Assembly: GCF_047922965.1 (NCBI RefSeq)
Contig: NZ_CP150481.1
Coordinates: 1,674,001 to 1,738,000, forward strand
DNA length: 64,000 nucleotides
Direction of reading: 5' to 3'
Origin: Neptunicella plasticusilytica
GTDB taxonomy: Bacteria; Pseudomonadota; Gammaproteobacteria; Enterobacterales; Alteromonadaceae
In this document: in pieces, positions 63,001 to 64,000 of the stretch
Layout of the letters: every line of letters begins with the position of its first letter
Numbering within the stretch: position 1 is the first letter of the stretch
Made by a program: the position numbers and the translations under genes
The notes under the pieces: generated by a model
Databases searched by the model: none
What the model was told of the DNA's origin: nothing
The model's input: the letters and a program-made list of their open reading frames with translations, nothing else

Positions 63001-63603
63001 GGTATACAACAACAAGATACTGCAATCGAAAGTAGAGCACAGGCTGACATTTCTAATCTTGCCACTACCAGCACTTCATTTGTTATTCAGATTGGCGCAT
63101 ATCAAGACAGGAAATATGCTGAGCAGATTATTCAGCGTTTGTTGAGTGCTGGGAAATTAAAGTCATCAGATTTTAAAATAGCTGAAAATCAGTCAGATAG
63201 TCTTTATCGTCTGGTATATGGTTCGTTTGTTTCTCGCGAAAGTGGTCTGAATTTTGCTGAAAAAAACATACCTGCAGAACAGCCCTATTTTGTGCGCAAA
63301 GAAGCGGTAGAAGAAAAGAATAATATAGCCAATGAAGTTGAGCAAAGACTAAGGGTAGGTTGGGTTATTCAACTGTATGCGTCACGCACTGAACTTGAAC
63401 AGTCTGAATTCACTAAACAAGAACAGTTGTTGGGTTTGTTATATTCTGCAAGGAAAAAATCTGCTCAGGGGACAACTTTATATTGCTTGGTCAGTCGTAT
63501 ATTCTCAACCAGGGATGAAGCTAACAGAATATTACTTGAATCTGGGCTGGATGGCTGGGTAAGCAGTAGTGATAATTATCAGAATATTCAACAATTGAAC
63601 TAA
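60046..63603 (+). CDS. Outer-membrane usher-like protein with carboxypeptidase-regulatory-like and two C-terminal SPOR domains
   Basis: The 1185-residue protein has a signal peptide (near ALSA-QKL), an N-terminal domain (~25-170), a long beta-barrel-type region (~190-720) with usher signature PPGWEAELFHNNIFLGAT near residue 314 and LYGPYGEEE, then a SdrD-B/carboxypeptidase-regulatory-like domain (~786-845, GYYEFLRLVPGRYQV). A charged linker (~890-1000) is followed by two SPOR-like repeats: FVIQIGAYQDRKYAEQI (~1011-1085) and GWVIQLYASRTELEQSE (~1105-1175). Ushers normally lack SPOR, which binds denuded peptidoglycan. The start is GTG with AGGGG nearby; it is 75 bases after the chaperone. Confidence 0.8.
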   Translation: MKNNLFRFVIFSLTLFCAPALSAQKLAKVEISEDDFILLDIVLNNTTIASSIDAYVVDGKLMLAADPLFDALKVRYVIDNEKLIIWQDEKANEFELDENANSVSVGQSESLSEYRWGSDDFYLFIDFSLFQKLYPAKMEYSARQLRLRIITPEKSTLFPLQKISLQEQQRLLDKTVQRRSQQQQPIIPITIADQYRLFTLPHGRVNVAAEKSSSDSGLNSSLQLTSDFLYHSASLTLSDTNENDLGARFTMSRYKTAPDDHILGLYDNYQVGDISSVTNSVSTSTSSGIGLMFGRRPIGFRQSNQAITIQEVAPPGWEAELFHNNIFLGATTVPSNGLLTFEDIDVTYGNNIYQIKLYGPYGEEEVISKNIDLTRNALSKGEFAHSLYGLDNNHRLINDDNDADYGITDYGATFDYGVSDNWQVGFGYAAVEDNQYFYNLKNALTLPGVLLENDVALDNDGNYAQITSVKGGLFERDRFALELETADNFQSNKIRASGKSQRYKAAYFKPYSYFNFDVNAEYQKDDNSKELRVSNRLSGSINQLRLSHSLTYYESTLFNLADTTNTGIIGSLGLSGNLPYDFRVSGKIDYDPEASDPILKSSSIIVQKRLQDYWQGYHYFTLNYQPLADENGSSWRVSHRAAWQADEFQLNISTTYDERDNWSVQLGLQFFIGYDYRNNRFLFNQQLPSTTASLDVHTYLDRQLNGVPDPLDYELSGVTFSGNRQWQNISSGESGRTILPGVYPDIPFRFGAHWKTGSNTINNDYVVYTHPGAYVDVNMPFVLSTDLAGFVLRQGNSQEVGLQNIAVQLFDSDGQLINEVESDRDGYYEFLRLVPGRYQVRVATAALQNKGYTGDIIGYKISTGGNGGYAELPEFVLRRTNESGGKAAEEIANYVLSADNSEPVIWDEDIAERRNYFTLPTKNKVKAKHSLTQESTIQNNDEQAERKTDDEQNRQRENRLSVPEQYPYLNQPVINQGKLPTLSVTGIQQQDTAIESRAQADISNLATTSTSFVIQIGAYQDRKYAEQIIQRLLSAGKLKSSDFKIAENQSDSLYRLVYGSFVSRESGLNFAEKNIPAEQPYFVRKEAVEEKNNIANEVEQRLRVGWVIQLYASRTELEQSEFTKQEQLLGLLYSARKKSAQGTTLYCLVSRIFSTRDEANRILLESGLDGWVSSSDNYQNIQQLN

Positions 63604-63666
63604 TATGCGTACCTAACGGTATGCGCATTGCAACTACATACCAGTGATAAACAACCAGAGGAGCTT

Positions 63667-64000
63667 ATGCGTAAGTACCTATTATCGATTTGCATCATTT
63701 TTTTTGGGGGTAAGGTTCAAGCCATTACTCCGACTTTTAGTGTGAATCAGGAAATTAACTTCGGTTCGGTTATTTTAACCACAGGTAGCTGTTCGATGAT
63801 CCCGACCACAGGTGCGCTTACATATTATCAAGGTATGTTTATTTGTGAATTTCCCAAAGGTGCTCAAAATGGTAGTTATACCATTACGGCTAATCCGAAT
63901 AAAATTGTTCAAATTAAGATGAAGCCTAACCTTGATAATGGCAATGGCTATATGTTCAATCCCAAAGCATCGGTATTTAGCGATGTGCAACAAAAAGTTA
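63667..64000 (+). CDS. DUF4402-like pilus subunit or tip protein (partial, 3' end outside the window)
   Basis: The frame is open to the window end (111 codons seen). It starts with ATG after AGAGGAG and has a signal peptide (hydrophobic residues 4-16, cleaved near VQA-ITP). The mature start FSVNQEINFGSVI resembles DUF4402 domains (typically NFGxI), and two Cys (GSCSM, FICEFP) are present. It is probably a further subunit or adhesin of the same pilus. The full length is unknown. Confidence 0.7.
   Translation, partial: MRKYLLSICIIFFGGKVQAITPTFSVNQEINFGSVILTTGSCSMIPTTGALTYYQGMFICEFPKGAQNGSYTITANPNKIVQIKMKPNLDNGNGYMFNPKASVFSDVQQKV

Noticed and set aside
1..64000. tRNA, rRNA, prophage or complete insertion sequences
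   Set aside because: None was recognised by eye on either strand; the only mobile-element signals are the MITE-like and REP-like elements listed.

Overview
The window looks like the chromosome of a marine, polysaccharide-degrading gammaproteobacterium of the Alteromonadaceae type. This rests on gene content and order: cheV-cheR-flgBCDE / flgFGHIJKL with sigma-54 promoters, several flagellins, large TonB-dependent receptors beside glycoside hydrolases and lyases, and a FadR-type regulator beside uxuA. It is an inference, since no rRNA or other taxonomic marker is present.

Layout. (1) 1-18520: flagellar block. A partial flgA faces cheV-cheR. flgBCDE and flgFGHIJKL are two operons, each with a recognisable sigma-54 (GG-N10-GC) promoter. 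A non-secreted beta-propeller gene meets flgL tail to tail. Three tandem flagellin genes follow, the first two with sigma-28-type promoters. Between flagellins 2 and 3 lie three diverged tandem repeats that contain no gene. (2) 18846-24511: unlinked housekeeping genes: a GFA-family protein, an AlkX/YcaQ-like DNA glycosylase, a secreted esterase and a GAF-PAS-GAF-GGDEF-EAL protein. A 234-bp MITE-like element sits between the first two and supplies both of their stop codons. (3) 24848-38123: polysaccharide utilisation locus 1. It holds a FadR-type regulator with a 16-codon leader ORF, uxuA, a TonB receptor, a DUF4861 protein, GH105, an alginate/glucuronan-lyase-like PL, a GH2 with the Asn-x-Lys glucuronate signature and a beta-helix DUF4955-type protein. 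A shared TGGTAAGGCCA site lies at both control regions. The set fits a glucuronate-rich polysaccharide.

(4) 38131-44782: a tightly overlapping five-gene minus-strand operon (deacetylase-GT2 fusion, FAD oxidoreductase, second deacetylase, multi-membrane GT39-like enzyme, flippase-like protein) that looks like a lipid-linked glycan assembly pathway; I do not recognise its product. (5) 45077-55618: utilisation locus 2. A TonB receptor lies behind a perfect LacI-type palindrome, followed by a lipoprotein GH2, a clan GH-A enzyme of unclear family, a GPH-type sugar symporter and a LacI/GalR regulator. (6) glyA with a terminator. (7) 57625-64000: a chaperone-usher-like pilus operon behind a possible sigma-28 promoter. 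It has two DUF4402-like subunits, a terminator/attenuator, a PapD-like chaperone, an unusual 1185-residue usher ending in two SPOR domains, and a further subunit cut by the window end.

How the parts work together: the flagellum gives motility, the two utilisation loci import and break down algal or plant glycans, and the glycan operon and pilus build the cell surface. The least conventional items are the usher-SPOR fusion, the GGA-rich triple repeat, the five-gene glycan operon and the MITE between two genes.
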